Source of the DNA: Deltaproteobacteria bacterium
Lineage (GTDB): Bacteria > Myxococcota_A > Polyangia > Polyangiales > Ga0077539
DNA: 64,000 nt
NCBI GenBank assembly: GCA_030694465.1
Contig: JAUXYJ010000055.1
Location: 1 to 64,000 of the forward strand
Reading direction: 5' to 3'
Position numbers and translations under genes: made by a program. This document shows positions 18,164-26,198 of this stretch, one piece after another. The notes beneath the pieces were generated by a model, which saw only the letters and a list, made by a program, of their open reading frames with translations, ran no database searches and was not told the origin of the DNA. The first letter of the stretch is position 1; every line of letters starts with the position of its first letter.

Positions 18164-19270
18164 ATGGTGCTTCCAAAAGACAAGCTTGAGTCGCTGGTCG
18201 CGAGAGCCAACGAACTAGATCGCCTGTTGTGCGAGCCCGACGCGATCTCGGACATGACTCGCTATCGCAAGCTCATGATCGAGCGCGCGGATCTCGAAGG
18301 AATCGTGACCGGCTTTGAACGCTTCGTGAGCTTAGAGAAGCACCTCGCCGAAGACCGCGAGGCGCTCGCGGATCCAGAGCTCCGAGCGATGGTCGAAGAA
18401 GAGATCCCAGAGCTTGAGAGTCAACTCGCGGAGCTTGAGCAGTCGCTCACGCTCTTGCTTCTGCCCGCGGATCCGCACGACGCACGCAACACCATCCTTG
18501 AGATCCGTGGCGGCGAGGGCGGTGACGAAGCGACGCTCTTCGCACAAGATCTATTTCGTATGTACTCGCGCTTTGCAGACTCGCGCGGATGGAAGATGGA
18601 GCTCATCTCGATGTCCGAGAGCTCCGTGGGCGGTGTGCGTGAGGTCATCGCCGAAATCAGCGGAAATTCTGTCTACAGTACCCTGCGCTTTGAGGGCGGT
18701 GTCCATCGCGTCCAGCGCGTGCCGCAGACCGAAGCCCAAGGCCGCGTGCACACGAGCACCGCGACCGTCGCGGTGCTGCCCGAAGTCGACGATGTCGACA
18801 TTCAGATTGATCCCAAGGACATCCGAGAGTCCGTCGCAGCTTCGGGAGGGCCCGGCGGCCAAGGGGTTAACACCACCAACTCTGCAGTGCAGTTCTTGCA
18901 CATCCCGACTGGCCTGATCGTGAAGTGCCAAGACGAGCGCTCACAGCATAAAAACCGAGCCCGCGCGATGAAGGTCCTGCGCAGTAGGCTCTACGAGCTT
19001 GAGTACAACAAGCGCCACGCGGCGACGAGCGCCGAGCGAAAGTCCATGGTGGGAGGGGCCGAGCGCGCAGAGAAAGTCCGGACGTATAACTTTCCGCAGA
19101 ACCGGGTGACCGATCACCGTATCGGACTCACACTCTACAAGCTCGATCGCGTGATCTCGGGAGCGCTCGATGAGCTGATCGTCCCGCTGCGAACCCACTT
19201 TCAGGCCGAGAGACTCAAGGCTGAGTTCGGAATTGATCTCGGACTCGCGCCCTCCCGCAGCAGCGAGTGA
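18164..19270 (+). CDS. prfA: Peptide chain release factor 1
   Basis: This 368-residue class I release factor has the GGQ peptidyl-tRNA hydrolysis motif in GGPGGQGVNTTNSAVQ and the RF1-type codon-recognition region RVPQTEAQGRVHTSTATVAV, where P-x-T (PQT) identifies RF1 (UAA/UAG) rather than the SPF of RF2. The N-terminal helical domain 1 and the C-terminal YKLDRVISGALDELI are complete. No prmC lies directly downstream; the methylase gene is about 39 kb away in this window (58.1-59.0 kb). Confidence 0.97.
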   Translation: MVLPKDKLESLVARANELDRLLCEPDAISDMTRYRKLMIERADLEGIVTGFERFVSLEKHLAEDREALADPELRAMVEEEIPELESQLAELEQSLTLLLLPADPHDARNTILEIRGGEGGDEATLFAQDLFRMYSRFADSRGWKMELISMSESSVGGVREVIAEISGNSVYSTLRFEGGVHRVQRVPQTEAQGRVHTSTATVAVLPEVDDVDIQIDPKDIRESVAASGGPGGQGVNTTNSAVQFLHIPTGLIVKCQDERSQHKNRARAMKVLRSRLYELEYNKRHAATSAERKSMVGGAERAEKVRTYNFPQNRVTDHRIGLTLYKLDRVISGALDELIVPLRTHFQAERLKAEFGIDLGLAPSRSSE

Positions 19271-19340
19271 TCTATCTTAGAATTTTTGACTATAGGTCAC
19301 GACTGCGAAGGACAATCCGCAGAGGTTGGTTTGAGCGTAG

Positions 19341-19358
19341 TTTGTAATCGTTTGTAAT
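19341..19358. promoter_or_regulatory. Direct repeat TTTGTAAT x2
   Basis: TTTGTAAT occurs at 19341 and again at 19351, exactly 10 bases apart, in an AT-rich stretch about 125 bases before the histone-like winged-helix gene. One-helical-turn spacing is typical of tandem regulator half-sites. No regulator can be assigned from the sequence. Confidence 0.4.
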
Positions 19359-19480
19359 GAGTGTTGGTATTCTCAATAAAGTTAGCTAAGGTCCGCGCTG
19401 CCAAGTTTGGGACTTCTTCGTGGGCCGCAACGCTCACCAGGGTGAACCGAGGCAGTGGGGGCTTCATCAGGAGAATATCA

Positions 19481-19993
19481 GTGTCAAATAGCTCAGAACT
19501 GCACAAGGTCATCCGCGCACTCGCCGAAGAGCTCGCGGATAAGGTCATCCGTCAGATCTCCAAACTCTCGGTCGAGCAGTTGGCAGGGATTGCCGACAAA
19601 CGCGGCCGTAGCAACGACCGCTCTCCCGCAAAGAGCGCCAAGGCCACCCCAGTCGCGAAGGGCAAAGCAGCCCCCGCAAAGGCCAAAGCAGCTGGCCCCC
19701 GCCGGATGAAGCGCCGTAAGGGCAACGACCTCGAGGCGCTCCGTCAGGGTGTCTTGACCGCGCTCAAGAAGACCGATGGCTGGGTCAAAGCACGAGACAT
19801 TGCAGAGTCCATTGGGGACACCTCGACGGGTGACCTCGCGTTTCCGATTGCGTATCTTCGCAAGCTCGGGCTCGTCGAGAAGAAGGGCGATCGCTCGCTC
19901 GCGACTTACCGCGCGACCGGAGCAGGGCGCTCATTCAAGGGCGAACTTCGCAATCTCGAGAAGTCCGCTAAGTCCGCTTCTTCCGAAGAGTAA
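19481..19993 (+). CDS. Histone H1-like winged-helix DNA-binding protein
   Basis: A GTG start at 19481 is preferred because CAGGAGA lies 7 bases upstream; the frame is open from 19361 but has no ribosome binding site there. The product (170 residues) has an N-terminal helical segment (SSELHKVIRALAEELADKVI), a Lys/Ala/Pro-rich linker (about 45-75) like a eukaryotic H1 tail, and a C-terminal winged-helix domain (QGVLTALKKTDGWVKARDIA, then IAYLRKLGLVEKKGDRSLAT). It is probably a nucleoid-associated or transcriptional regulator. It stands alone between prfA and the peptidase gene. Confidence 0.75.
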   Translation: MSNSSELHKVIRALAEELADKVIRQISKLSVEQLAGIADKRGRSNDRSPAKSAKATPVAKGKAAPAKAKAAGPRRMKRRKGNDLEALRQGVLTALKKTDGWVKARDIAESIGDTSTGDLAFPIAYLRKLGLVEKKGDRSLATYRATGAGRSFKGELRNLEKSAKSASSEE

Positions 19994-20094
19994 TCGCCTG
20001 AGCGGGGGCTCAGTCCCGTACTGCACACGGCTGGCTCGGCCGTCCTTGTCATGAACTTGCCTACCCCGCGCAGCTTGTGGCAACGACCTAGTGC

Positions 20095-21414
20095 ATGAGC
20101 ACTCACTCCGTTGCGTGCGTAGCCCTCGCTGTCGTGATGACTTGTGGGCTCCCAAGCGCAATCGCACAGTCGGCAAGCGCTGTGGCCCGCCCAGCCCCAC
20201 GCCCCGCGCGTCACGCGGTGGCGCCGCCAGCACCGTCAGTGCCGACAGCGCCGACCGTGGCGCCCATCGCGCAGCCAGCGCCAGCACAGCCGCCCACAAG
20301 AGGCACCCCAAGGCCTCCAGAAGCGCGGCAAGCCACTCCGTCGCCAAGCGTGCGCGTGGCTCCCTCCGAGCGGCCTGCGCGAGCCCCTGTCGCCGCGCGA
20401 CCCACACGCAGTGAGCGCACGGTGCGCGTGGTGCCCCCGTGTGTGGGGCCCGTGGTGGAGCTCAGGCGCTCGCACACCAACACCCTCTGGCGAGGTCCCC
20501 TGCTCGACTGCCGCGGCCGCGTCCGAAGCGAAGCCCTCGCCGCGCTCAGCGTCCTGGCGTCCCCAAGACCTCACCCAGCCGGAGCTCTCGCGCCCGAGCT
20601 GATCGTCCCGGTCCGTGCTGCGATTGTGCGCGCCGCGCCTGTCGCCTCGTGGGCTCCGCTCGCGACCGAGCCCGAGGCTCGCCGCGTGCGTCAAGAGCGC
20701 AACACAGCAGCGGCCACGCGCACATGCCCCAGGGGCCAAGAGCCCGAGACGCCGTCGCCATCGAGCAGCGAAAACACAGCGCAACGTGCCGCTCCCTCGC
20801 GTGGAGCGAGGCGCGCGCGCGGGCAGGTCGCCGAGCGCCTGCGTTGTCGCGCGATCGTGCTCGATCGTGATGTGCACACCCGCGATGTGCGCGTCGAGAG
20901 CGCCGACGGAGTGCGCGTCGTGCACCCGCGCCTAGTCTCTCTCGTGGCCGAGGTCTCGCAGCGATTTGCAGGTCACCCGATTGAGATCGTCAGCGGGTTT
21001 CGCCCGTCACGCGATGTGCACGCTGGCAGTCGGCATGCACACGCACGCGCGCTGGATTTTCGCGTGGTGAGCGTGCCTCGTGAGCGTCTGCGCGATGTGC
21101 TTCGCACGCTGCCTCTGGTGGGCGTGGGCTATTATCCCCACAGTGTTTTTGTGCACCTGGATGTGCGCGATGCGCGCGAGGGGAGCGCACGCTGGACCGA
21201 TTATGCAGAGCCGGGCGAGCGCGCGAGATACGGTCAATGGCCACCCCGCGCGCAGGATGTTCAGCGCGAGATCGTGCACATCACCGAGCGGGTCGACGCG
21301 TTGCTTGAGCGCGTGGCCCAGAGCGAACGCGCTCGGGGCAGCCAAGACTCACACGAAGACAACGTCGAGACCCACGAAGCGCCCTCGCTCGCTGAGCCTG
21401 CCGAGGCTCCCTAG
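20095..21414 (+). CDS. Secreted M15/DUF882-type peptidase, YcbK-like
   Basis: After a signal peptide (ALAVVMTCGLPSAIAQ) comes about 220 residues of Pro/Ala/Arg-rich low-complexity sequence, then a compact M15-type domain (about 250-400). Likely zinc ligands are His314 and Asp321 in SRHAHARALDF and His354 in SVFVHLDVR; VGYYPHS is typical of YcbK/DUF882 proteins. The usual Gly of the S-x-H-x-x-G-R motif is Ala. These enzymes are murein D,D- or L,D-carboxypeptidase-like and act in the periplasm. The basic linker might bind cell wall. No ribosome binding site is obvious before the ATG. Confidence 0.82.
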   Translation: MSTHSVACVALAVVMTCGLPSAIAQSASAVARPAPRPARHAVAPPAPSVPTAPTVAPIAQPAPAQPPTRGTPRPPEARQATPSPSVRVAPSERPARAPVAARPTRSERTVRVVPPCVGPVVELRRSHTNTLWRGPLLDCRGRVRSEALAALSVLASPRPHPAGALAPELIVPVRAAIVRAAPVASWAPLATEPEARRVRQERNTAAATRTCPRGQEPETPSPSSSENTAQRAAPSRGARRARGQVAERLRCRAIVLDRDVHTRDVRVESADGVRVVHPRLVSLVAEVSQRFAGHPIEIVSGFRPSRDVHAGSRHAHARALDFRVVSVPRERLRDVLRTLPLVGVGYYPHSVFVHLDVRDAREGSARWTDYAEPGERARYGQWPPRAQDVQREIVHITERVDALLERVAQSERARGSQDSHEDNVETHEAPSLAEPAEAP

Positions 21415-21447
21415 GTCGCTGTGAACCGCGCGTGGTCTTGAAGAGAC

Positions 21448-21475
21448 TTGCGCGGGGTCCGAACGCGGGTAGAGT
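21448..21475 (+). promoter_or_regulatory. Possible sigma-70 promoter
   Basis: TTGCGC (21448-21453) and TAGAGT (21470-21475) are separated by 16 bases and lie just upstream of the structured, terminator-ended intergenic region. This is a moderate match only. Confidence 0.3.
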
Positions 21476-21481
21476 GAGCGT

Positions 21482-21735
21482 ACGTTTTGCTCTGCAGGAC
21501 GCGACCACGGCTCGCCATTCATATGCACCCCTGTTCGAATGAATCGGGGTCCAAATCTTTGCTGCGGTGTGCAGGCCCGGAGACTTCACCGGGAAGCCTA
21601 AAACAGCGAACACCGGACCCCACCTGGGTTTGCCCAGCGGGTTCATTAGCGCGAATCGAACCGCTCCATATCAGTACCAAGACCGACGGCTCTGGCTCTC
21701 ACGGACACTGTTTGTGAGGGCCAGGGCCTCTTTTA
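21482..21735 (+). ncRNA. Candidate structured small RNA or 3'-UTR element
   Basis: The gap between the peptidase gene and moxR (21415-21944) holds no credible reading frame but is rich in complementary segments. These are AGGC-CCGG near 21573 pairing with CCGGG-AA-GCCT near 21590, ACCC/CTGGG pairing with CCCAG/GGGT (about 21617-21641), AGCG/CGCT (about 21648-21665), then a strong intrinsic terminator. Together with a weak promoter match this suggests a transcript of about 250 nucleotides. I could not match it to 6S RNA, SRP RNA, RNase P RNA, tmRNA or a known riboswitch. It could instead be the 3' end of the peptidase mRNA. Bases 21736-21944 show nothing beyond the moxR leader. Confidence 0.38.
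21688..21735 (+). terminator. Strong intrinsic terminator
   Basis: A 15-bp stem, GGCTCTGGCTCTCAC with GTGAGGGCCAGGGCC (two G-U pairs), closes an 11-base loop and is followed by TCTTTTAT. It is the clearest rho-independent terminator I found in the window and reads on the plus strand. Confidence 0.82.
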
Positions 21736-21944
21736 TGCGCGTCGAGGCGGCGTGCGCGCGTTTGTTCAAGGTCGTTTGGGAATGGGGTTTGTGCACGCCG
21801 GGTTGATCGGCCCGCGCGGTGTGCGGTACACGCCCGCATCAGGAATGCGCGTGCGCACCGGTCTCGCTCACGCGACCCCATGCGCGACAAGGCACTCGAG
21901 GCCACCGTCCGCGAGCGATCAAGACAACGTAGAGGTTCAGCGAG

Positions 21945-22928
21945 ATGTACAGCAAAGCGATCAACGATCTAGTGCAACAAGAGAGCGCGTTTGTTGAGCC
22001 GCTCATGACCGAGGTGGGCAAAGTGATCGTGGGGCAGTCGCTCATGGTCGATCGCTTGCTCATTGGGCTCTTGACGGGCGGCCACGTGCTGCTCGAGGGC
22101 GTCCCTGGGCTCGCAAAGACGCTCACCGTTCGCACGCTCTGCGACGCGATGCAGGCAGCGTTTTCGCGGGTGCAGTTTACGCCCGACTTGCTCCCCTCGG
22201 ACGTCATTGGCACGGTGATCTATCGCCCGCAGAGCGGCGAGTTTGTGGCCAAAAAAGGCCCCGTATTTGCCAACCTCGTGCTCGCGGACGAGATCAACCG
22301 TGCGCCCGCCAAGGTCCAGTCTGCGCTGCTCGAGGCCATGCAAGAGCGCCAGGTGACCATCGGCGATCAGACCTACAAATTGCCTGACCCTTTCATCGTG
22401 ATGGCCACGCAGAACCCCATCGAGCAAGAGGGCACTTATCCCTTGCCCGAGGCGCAGGTCGATCGATTTATGCTCAACGTGAAGGTGGGCTACCCCACGC
22501 GCGAAGAAGAGCGATTGATTATGGACAGGCAGACGTCGGGCAACCGCGTCGAGATCCAGCAGGTCGTGACCCCTGAGCAACTGCGGAGCGCGCGGGATGT
22601 TATTCCGCAGATCTACGTCGACGACAAAGTGAAAGACTACATCGTCTCGATCGTGTTTGCGACGCGCGAGCCCGAGAAGATTGGCCTGAAAAATCTCAGC
22701 CCGTTGATCAAGTACGGCGTGAGCCCTCGGGCGAGCATCGCGCTTAACCAAGCGGCCCGCGCCCGTGCTTTTTTGCAGCGCCGTGGCTACGTCACGCCCG
22801 AGGACGTCAAGAACGTCGGTCCCGATGTGCTGCGCCACCGCGTGGTGCTCACATACGAGGCCGAGGCCGAAGAGATTACCAGCGACCAGGTGGTGGCGAA
22901 GATCTTCGAGGCAGTCGAGGTTCCGTGA
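21945..22928 (+). CDS. moxR: MoxR-family AAA+ ATPase
   Basis: The 327-residue protein has Walker A GVPGLAKT, Walker B LADEINRAP, sensor 1 ATQNPIEQEGTYPLPEAQVDRF and the MoxR C-terminal lid (SPRASIALNQAARARAFLQ). MoxR ATPases are chaperone-like and act with DUF58 and von Willebrand A (VWA) proteins to assemble or mature envelope or metal-cofactor proteins. It is the first gene of an eight-gene operon continuing to 30841, with DUF58 29 bases downstream. Confidence 0.95.
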   Translation: MYSKAINDLVQQESAFVEPLMTEVGKVIVGQSLMVDRLLIGLLTGGHVLLEGVPGLAKTLTVRTLCDAMQAAFSRVQFTPDLLPSDVIGTVIYRPQSGEFVAKKGPVFANLVLADEINRAPAKVQSALLEAMQERQVTIGDQTYKLPDPFIVMATQNPIEQEGTYPLPEAQVDRFMLNVKVGYPTREEERLIMDRQTSGNRVEIQQVVTPEQLRSARDVIPQIYVDDKVKDYIVSIVFATREPEKIGLKNLSPLIKYGVSPRASIALNQAARARAFLQRRGYVTPEDVKNVGPDVLRHRVVLTYEAEAEEITSDQVVAKIFEAVEVP

Positions 22929-22957
22929 GCAAATTGGGCGGACGGAGGCAGTCTTAG

Positions 22958-23845
22958 ATGATCTCAAAAGAGCTACTGAAGAAGCTCAGGCGCATCGAGA
23001 TTCACACCTCGCGGCTCGCCAACGAGCAGCTCGTCGGAAACTATCACTCGGTCTTCAAAGGCCGCGGTCTCGCGTTTGACGAAGTGCGCGCATACCAACC
23101 CGGTGACGACGTGCGCTTCATCGACTGGAACGTCACCGCGCGCACAGGCGACCCGTACGTGAAGGTCTTCCGCGAAGAGCGCGAAATGACTGTGCTTTTG
23201 GCCGTAGACGCCAGCGCGTCGCAGCGCTTTGGCACGCGCGTCGCCACCAAGAGTGACGTCGTCGCCGAGATCGCCGCGGTGATCGCCTTCAGCGCCATCA
23301 AGAACAACGACCGCGTAGGCTTGTTGCTCTTTACCGACGACGTCGAGCGCGTGGTGCCACCCAAAAAAGGCCCCCGTCACGTGATGCGCGTGGTCGCCGA
23401 GACCCTGAGCTTTCAGCCCGAAGGGCGCGGTACAGATCTCGCGCGTGTGCTCGACGTAGCGGGTGGGATCTCGCGCCGCCGGGCCGCGGTGTTTGTGCTC
23501 TCGGACTTCGTTCAGGCCGAGAGCTACGAGCACTCGCTGCGCATCGCCGCAGCGCGACACGACCTCGTCCCCATCGTCATCTCAGATCCACGCGAAGAAG
23601 AGCTCGTCGACGTGGGAATCGCCTACATGGAAGACCTCGAGACCGGCCAGCTTGTCTCCGTAGACACCTCGAACCGCCGCGTGCGCGAGACCTTCAGACG
23701 CGAGGCCGCCAAGCAGCGTGCTGCGCGGGAGGGGCTCTTCAAGCGTCTCGGACTCGAGTCCATCTCGGTCTCGACGGCCACGCCGTACATCAAGCCACTG
23801 AGCGAGTTTTTTAGACGCCGCGCGGCACGAGCGAGGGCAGCATGA
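22958..23845 (+). CDS. DUF58 protein
   Basis: This cytoplasmic 295-residue protein has the DUF58 signature FKGRGLAFDEVRAYQPGDD followed by RFIDWNVTARTGDPYVKVF. A degenerate VWA-like fold follows (LLAVDASASQRFGT, a D-x-S-x-S metal-site motif; RVGLLLFTDDVE; AVFVLSDFV). In MoxR operons DUF58 is the usual partner of the ATPase and the membrane VWA proteins. No transmembrane helices are visible. It overlaps the next gene by four bases (ATGA). Confidence 0.93.
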   Translation: MISKELLKKLRRIEIHTSRLANEQLVGNYHSVFKGRGLAFDEVRAYQPGDDVRFIDWNVTARTGDPYVKVFREEREMTVLLAVDASASQRFGTRVATKSDVVAEIAAVIAFSAIKNNDRVGLLLFTDDVERVVPPKKGPRHVMRVVAETLSFQPEGRGTDLARVLDVAGGISRRRAAVFVLSDFVQAESYEHSLRIAAARHDLVPIVISDPREEELVDVGIAYMEDLETGQLVSVDTSNRRVRETFRREAAKQRAAREGLFKRLGLESISVSTATPYIKPLSEFFRRRAARARAA

Positions 23846-25071
23846 GCGCGCGCTCTCCGTGGATCGCGGGCCTCGTGCTTACGCTGTGTGCCAACACGCT
23901 GTATGCACAATCACAGGATGACTCTGGGTTTTTTTTGGACGCTACGGCGCCGCAAGAGGTCTCAGACGCGGCGGTCGTTGCCGTGGGCAGCGCTGACGCG
24001 AGCGCCCCGGCGACGTCGCCGGGTACCGACGGTCTGTGCGAGTCCGACGAGCTCCCGAACGGACACGTCGTCCGGATCGAGACGCGCGTGACTCCCACGC
24101 GGCCGAGCCTCGGCGACCGAGTGATCATCACGTACCGGTTGTATGCCGCGTCGAGCGATCGCGTGGAGTTCGAGCCAGATCCTGCAGCGTTTGCTCAGCC
24201 GTCCAACGAGCTCGAGTACGCGCGTACGCAGCCCGACCGAGACCGTCGCGCGCGCTCTGGCCCCGCGGGGCTTGTGTACGGCGAGGTCTCTGTCGCGGTG
24301 CAGGCGTTTAAGTCCGGCGAGATTGTCATTGGGCCGCAGCTCGCGCGCTTGACCGCCGCGACCGATGTGCTCCGCGTGTGCACCCCTACGGTGCGATTTC
24401 GTGTGGGCGATCCCTTCGGAAACACGCCGCACCCGCAGCCCAAAGACCTCACGCCACCAGAGCCCGTCAGCGCTCTCAGCACGCGCTGGCGCACGGTGAT
24501 GCTGGGGATCGATGGCGCGTTTGTCGTAGCGCTCGCGACGCTCGGAGTGAGCGCGTTGATGCGCTCGCGACCCAAGGTTGTGCCCCCACCTCCGCCCCCC
24601 ACGCCGCCGTGGATCTTGGCCATCGAGGGCCTCGATGTGCTGGGCAAGAGCGACCTGCTCTCTCGGGGAAATATCAAAGAATACTACCAGCAGCTCTCAG
24701 ACATCGTGCGTCGCTACATCGGCGCGCTTCGTGGCTTCGACGCGCTCGAAATGACCACCCACGAGGTGCTCTCGCGGATCAAACGTGTGCCCGTCGCAGG
24801 GGTCACGACCACCGAGGTTGAGCACCTCTTGCGTGAGTGCGATCTGGTGAAGTTCGCGCGATACATTCCGGGTCACGAAGACAGCGAGCAGGTGCTCGAG
24901 CAGGCCTACCTGATCGTGCGTCGCTCCTCGCCGATGGGGCAGCGCGCCCTGGCTGACGAAGAGCTCGAGGCTGCGAAGAAGCGCAAGCGTGAGAGCGCAC
25001 ATGGCGAAGAAAAAACCAGCGAAAAGTCCTCTGAAGAGTCCACCGTCGAGCACCCGGAGAAGCGCGCATGA
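23842..25071 (+). CDS. BatD/DUF4381-like membrane protein
   Basis: After a signal peptide (IAGLVLTLCANTLYAQ) and an acidic linker comes a beta-rich periplasmic domain (about 65-200, RIETRVTPTRPSLGDRVII). A transmembrane helix follows (VMLGIDGAFVVALATLGVSA), then a Pro-rich stretch and a cytoplasmic helical domain with IKEYYQQLSDIVRRYIGALR and ALEMTTHEVLSRIK, typical of DUF4381/BatD C-termini. Codons 55-60 contain a copy of the dispersed palindrome, read as PATSPG, so that repeat is translated here. It is coupled by four-base overlaps to the genes on both sides. Confidence 0.85.
   Translation: MSARSPWIAGLVLTLCANTLYAQSQDDSGFFLDATAPQEVSDAAVVAVGSADASAPATSPGTDGLCESDELPNGHVVRIETRVTPTRPSLGDRVIITYRLYAASSDRVEFEPDPAAFAQPSNELEYARTQPDRDRRARSGPAGLVYGEVSVAVQAFKSGEIVIGPQLARLTAATDVLRVCTPTVRFRVGDPFGNTPHPQPKDLTPPEPVSALSTRWRTVMLGIDGAFVVALATLGVSALMRSRPKVVPPPPPPTPPWILAIEGLDVLGKSDLLSRGNIKEYYQQLSDIVRRYIGALRGFDALEMTTHEVLSRIKRVPVAGVTTTEVEHLLRECDLVKFARYIPGHEDSEQVLEQAYLIVRRSSPMGQRALADEELEAAKKRKRESAHGEEKTSEKSSEESTVEHPEKRA
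24006..24023. repeat. Dispersed palindrome, copy 5 (inside a gene)
   Basis: CCCGGCGACGTCGCCGGG, a perfect 18-base palindrome, lies in the coding sequence of the BatD/DUF4381-like gene, in the low-complexity linker after the signal peptide. Its 18-base length, a multiple of three, leaves the frame open. Confidence 0.92.
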
Positions 25072-26198
25072 GTGACTCACTCCGCACGCTCTGGCGCACG
25101 ACGCTGTGGTCTCTCGCGCTCTTGGGCGCGCTCACCGTGGGCTACGTCTGGGCGGTGCTCTCGCGCCGCTGGGTGCTCACGTTGGCCCATCCCTGGATGC
25201 TCTTGGGCTACGTGGTCTTGGTGGGCGCGTTTGTCGCAGGCTGGATCTTGCTGGGTCGTCGCGGCGGCGGCCCCGGCGCAAATGCCCCACGCGTGCTGGT
25301 CTCCCGCGGCCGAGAGCTCGCCAAATTGCCCCGCGGAATCAAAGTGCGTGTGGCCGAGCTCCCCAGCGCTCTCCGCGTGTGCGCCTTGGTTCTGCTAGGC
25401 GCAGCGACCACGCGACCCCAGCGCGTAGACGCCCCCGAGACCCTCGAGCTCTCGGGCATCGACATCGTGCTCGTGATGGACATGTCGGGCTCGATGCGCG
25501 CGCAGGATCTCTTGCCGACGCGGCTGCAAGCGGCCAAAGAAGTGATTGATAATTTCATCACGCGTCGCCGAAGTGATCGCATCGGGTTTGTGGTCTTTGG
25601 CCGCGAGGCGTTTCCGGCGATGGCACCGACGCTGGACTATCAAGCGCTGAGACAGACCGTCGCCTCCATGGAGATCGGCGTGTTGTCCGAAGAGAGCCAC
25701 GCGGGGACCGCCATCGGCGATGGCCTCGGCGCGGCGCTCAACTACCTCCGACGCTCGGATGCGCGGAGCAAAGTCGTCGTGCTCTTGACCGACGGGTCCA
25801 ACAACGCAGGGCACTTAGACCCCGACCACGCAGCGCGCTTTGCACAAGCGCTGCAGGTGAAAGTTTACACCGTGCTCGTAGGCCAGAGCGACGAGGCGCC
25901 GATCACGACTGGGCAGGACTTTTTTGGCCGCCCCGTGGTGCAAATGGCCCGGTTTCCGATGGACCCGGCGCTCTTGCAGAGAATCTCTACGACGAGCGAA
26001 GGGCAGTTCTTTCGGGCCAACGACCGAGCCGCGCTGGACCAGGCTTTTCACACGATTTTAGACCGACTTGAGCGCTCTCGGATCGCCGACGCGGGTGTGC
26101 GACACACCGAGCTCTATCCGTACCTTGTGCTCCCCGCAGTGCTCGCGCTCGCGCTCGAGCTGCTGTTGGCGTCGACGGTGTTGCGGAGGTTTCCGTGA
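25068..26198 (+). CDS. batA: BatA-type VWA membrane protein
   Basis: Two N-terminal hydrophobic segments precede a VWA domain with an intact MIDAS motif, MDMSGSM (D-x-S-x-S), then RIGFVVFGREAF and VVLLTDGSNNAG. A C-terminal membrane helix (LYPYLVLPAVLALALELLLA) follows. This is the Bat (Bacteroides aerotolerance) A/B architecture. Such proteins act at the periplasmic face with MoxR; their exact client is unknown. It is the first of two tandem VWA paralogues. Confidence 0.92.
   Translation: MSDSLRTLWRTTLWSLALLGALTVGYVWAVLSRRWVLTLAHPWMLLGYVVLVGAFVAGWILLGRRGGGPGANAPRVLVSRGRELAKLPRGIKVRVAELPSALRVCALVLLGAATTRPQRVDAPETLELSGIDIVLVMDMSGSMRAQDLLPTRLQAAKEVIDNFITRRRSDRIGFVVFGREAFPAMAPTLDYQALRQTVASMEIGVLSEESHAGTAIGDGLGAALNYLRRSDARSKVVVLLTDGSNNAGHLDPDHAARFAQALQVKVYTVLVGQSDEAPITTGQDFFGRPVVQMARFPMDPALLQRISTTSEGQFFRANDRAALDQAFHTILDRLERSRIADAGVRHTELYPYLVLPAVLALALELLLASTVLRRFP

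Noticed and set aside
21640-21670. tRNA-like T-arm (GGTTCGATTC on the minus strand)
   Set aside because: The flanking bases do not form a five-base-pair T-stem and no acceptor or anticodon arm could be assembled.
21482-21735. 6S, SRP, RNase P or tmRNA assignment
   Set aside because: Multiple separate hairpins do not fit the single long 6S hairpin, and the conserved core sequences of the other RNAs are absent.
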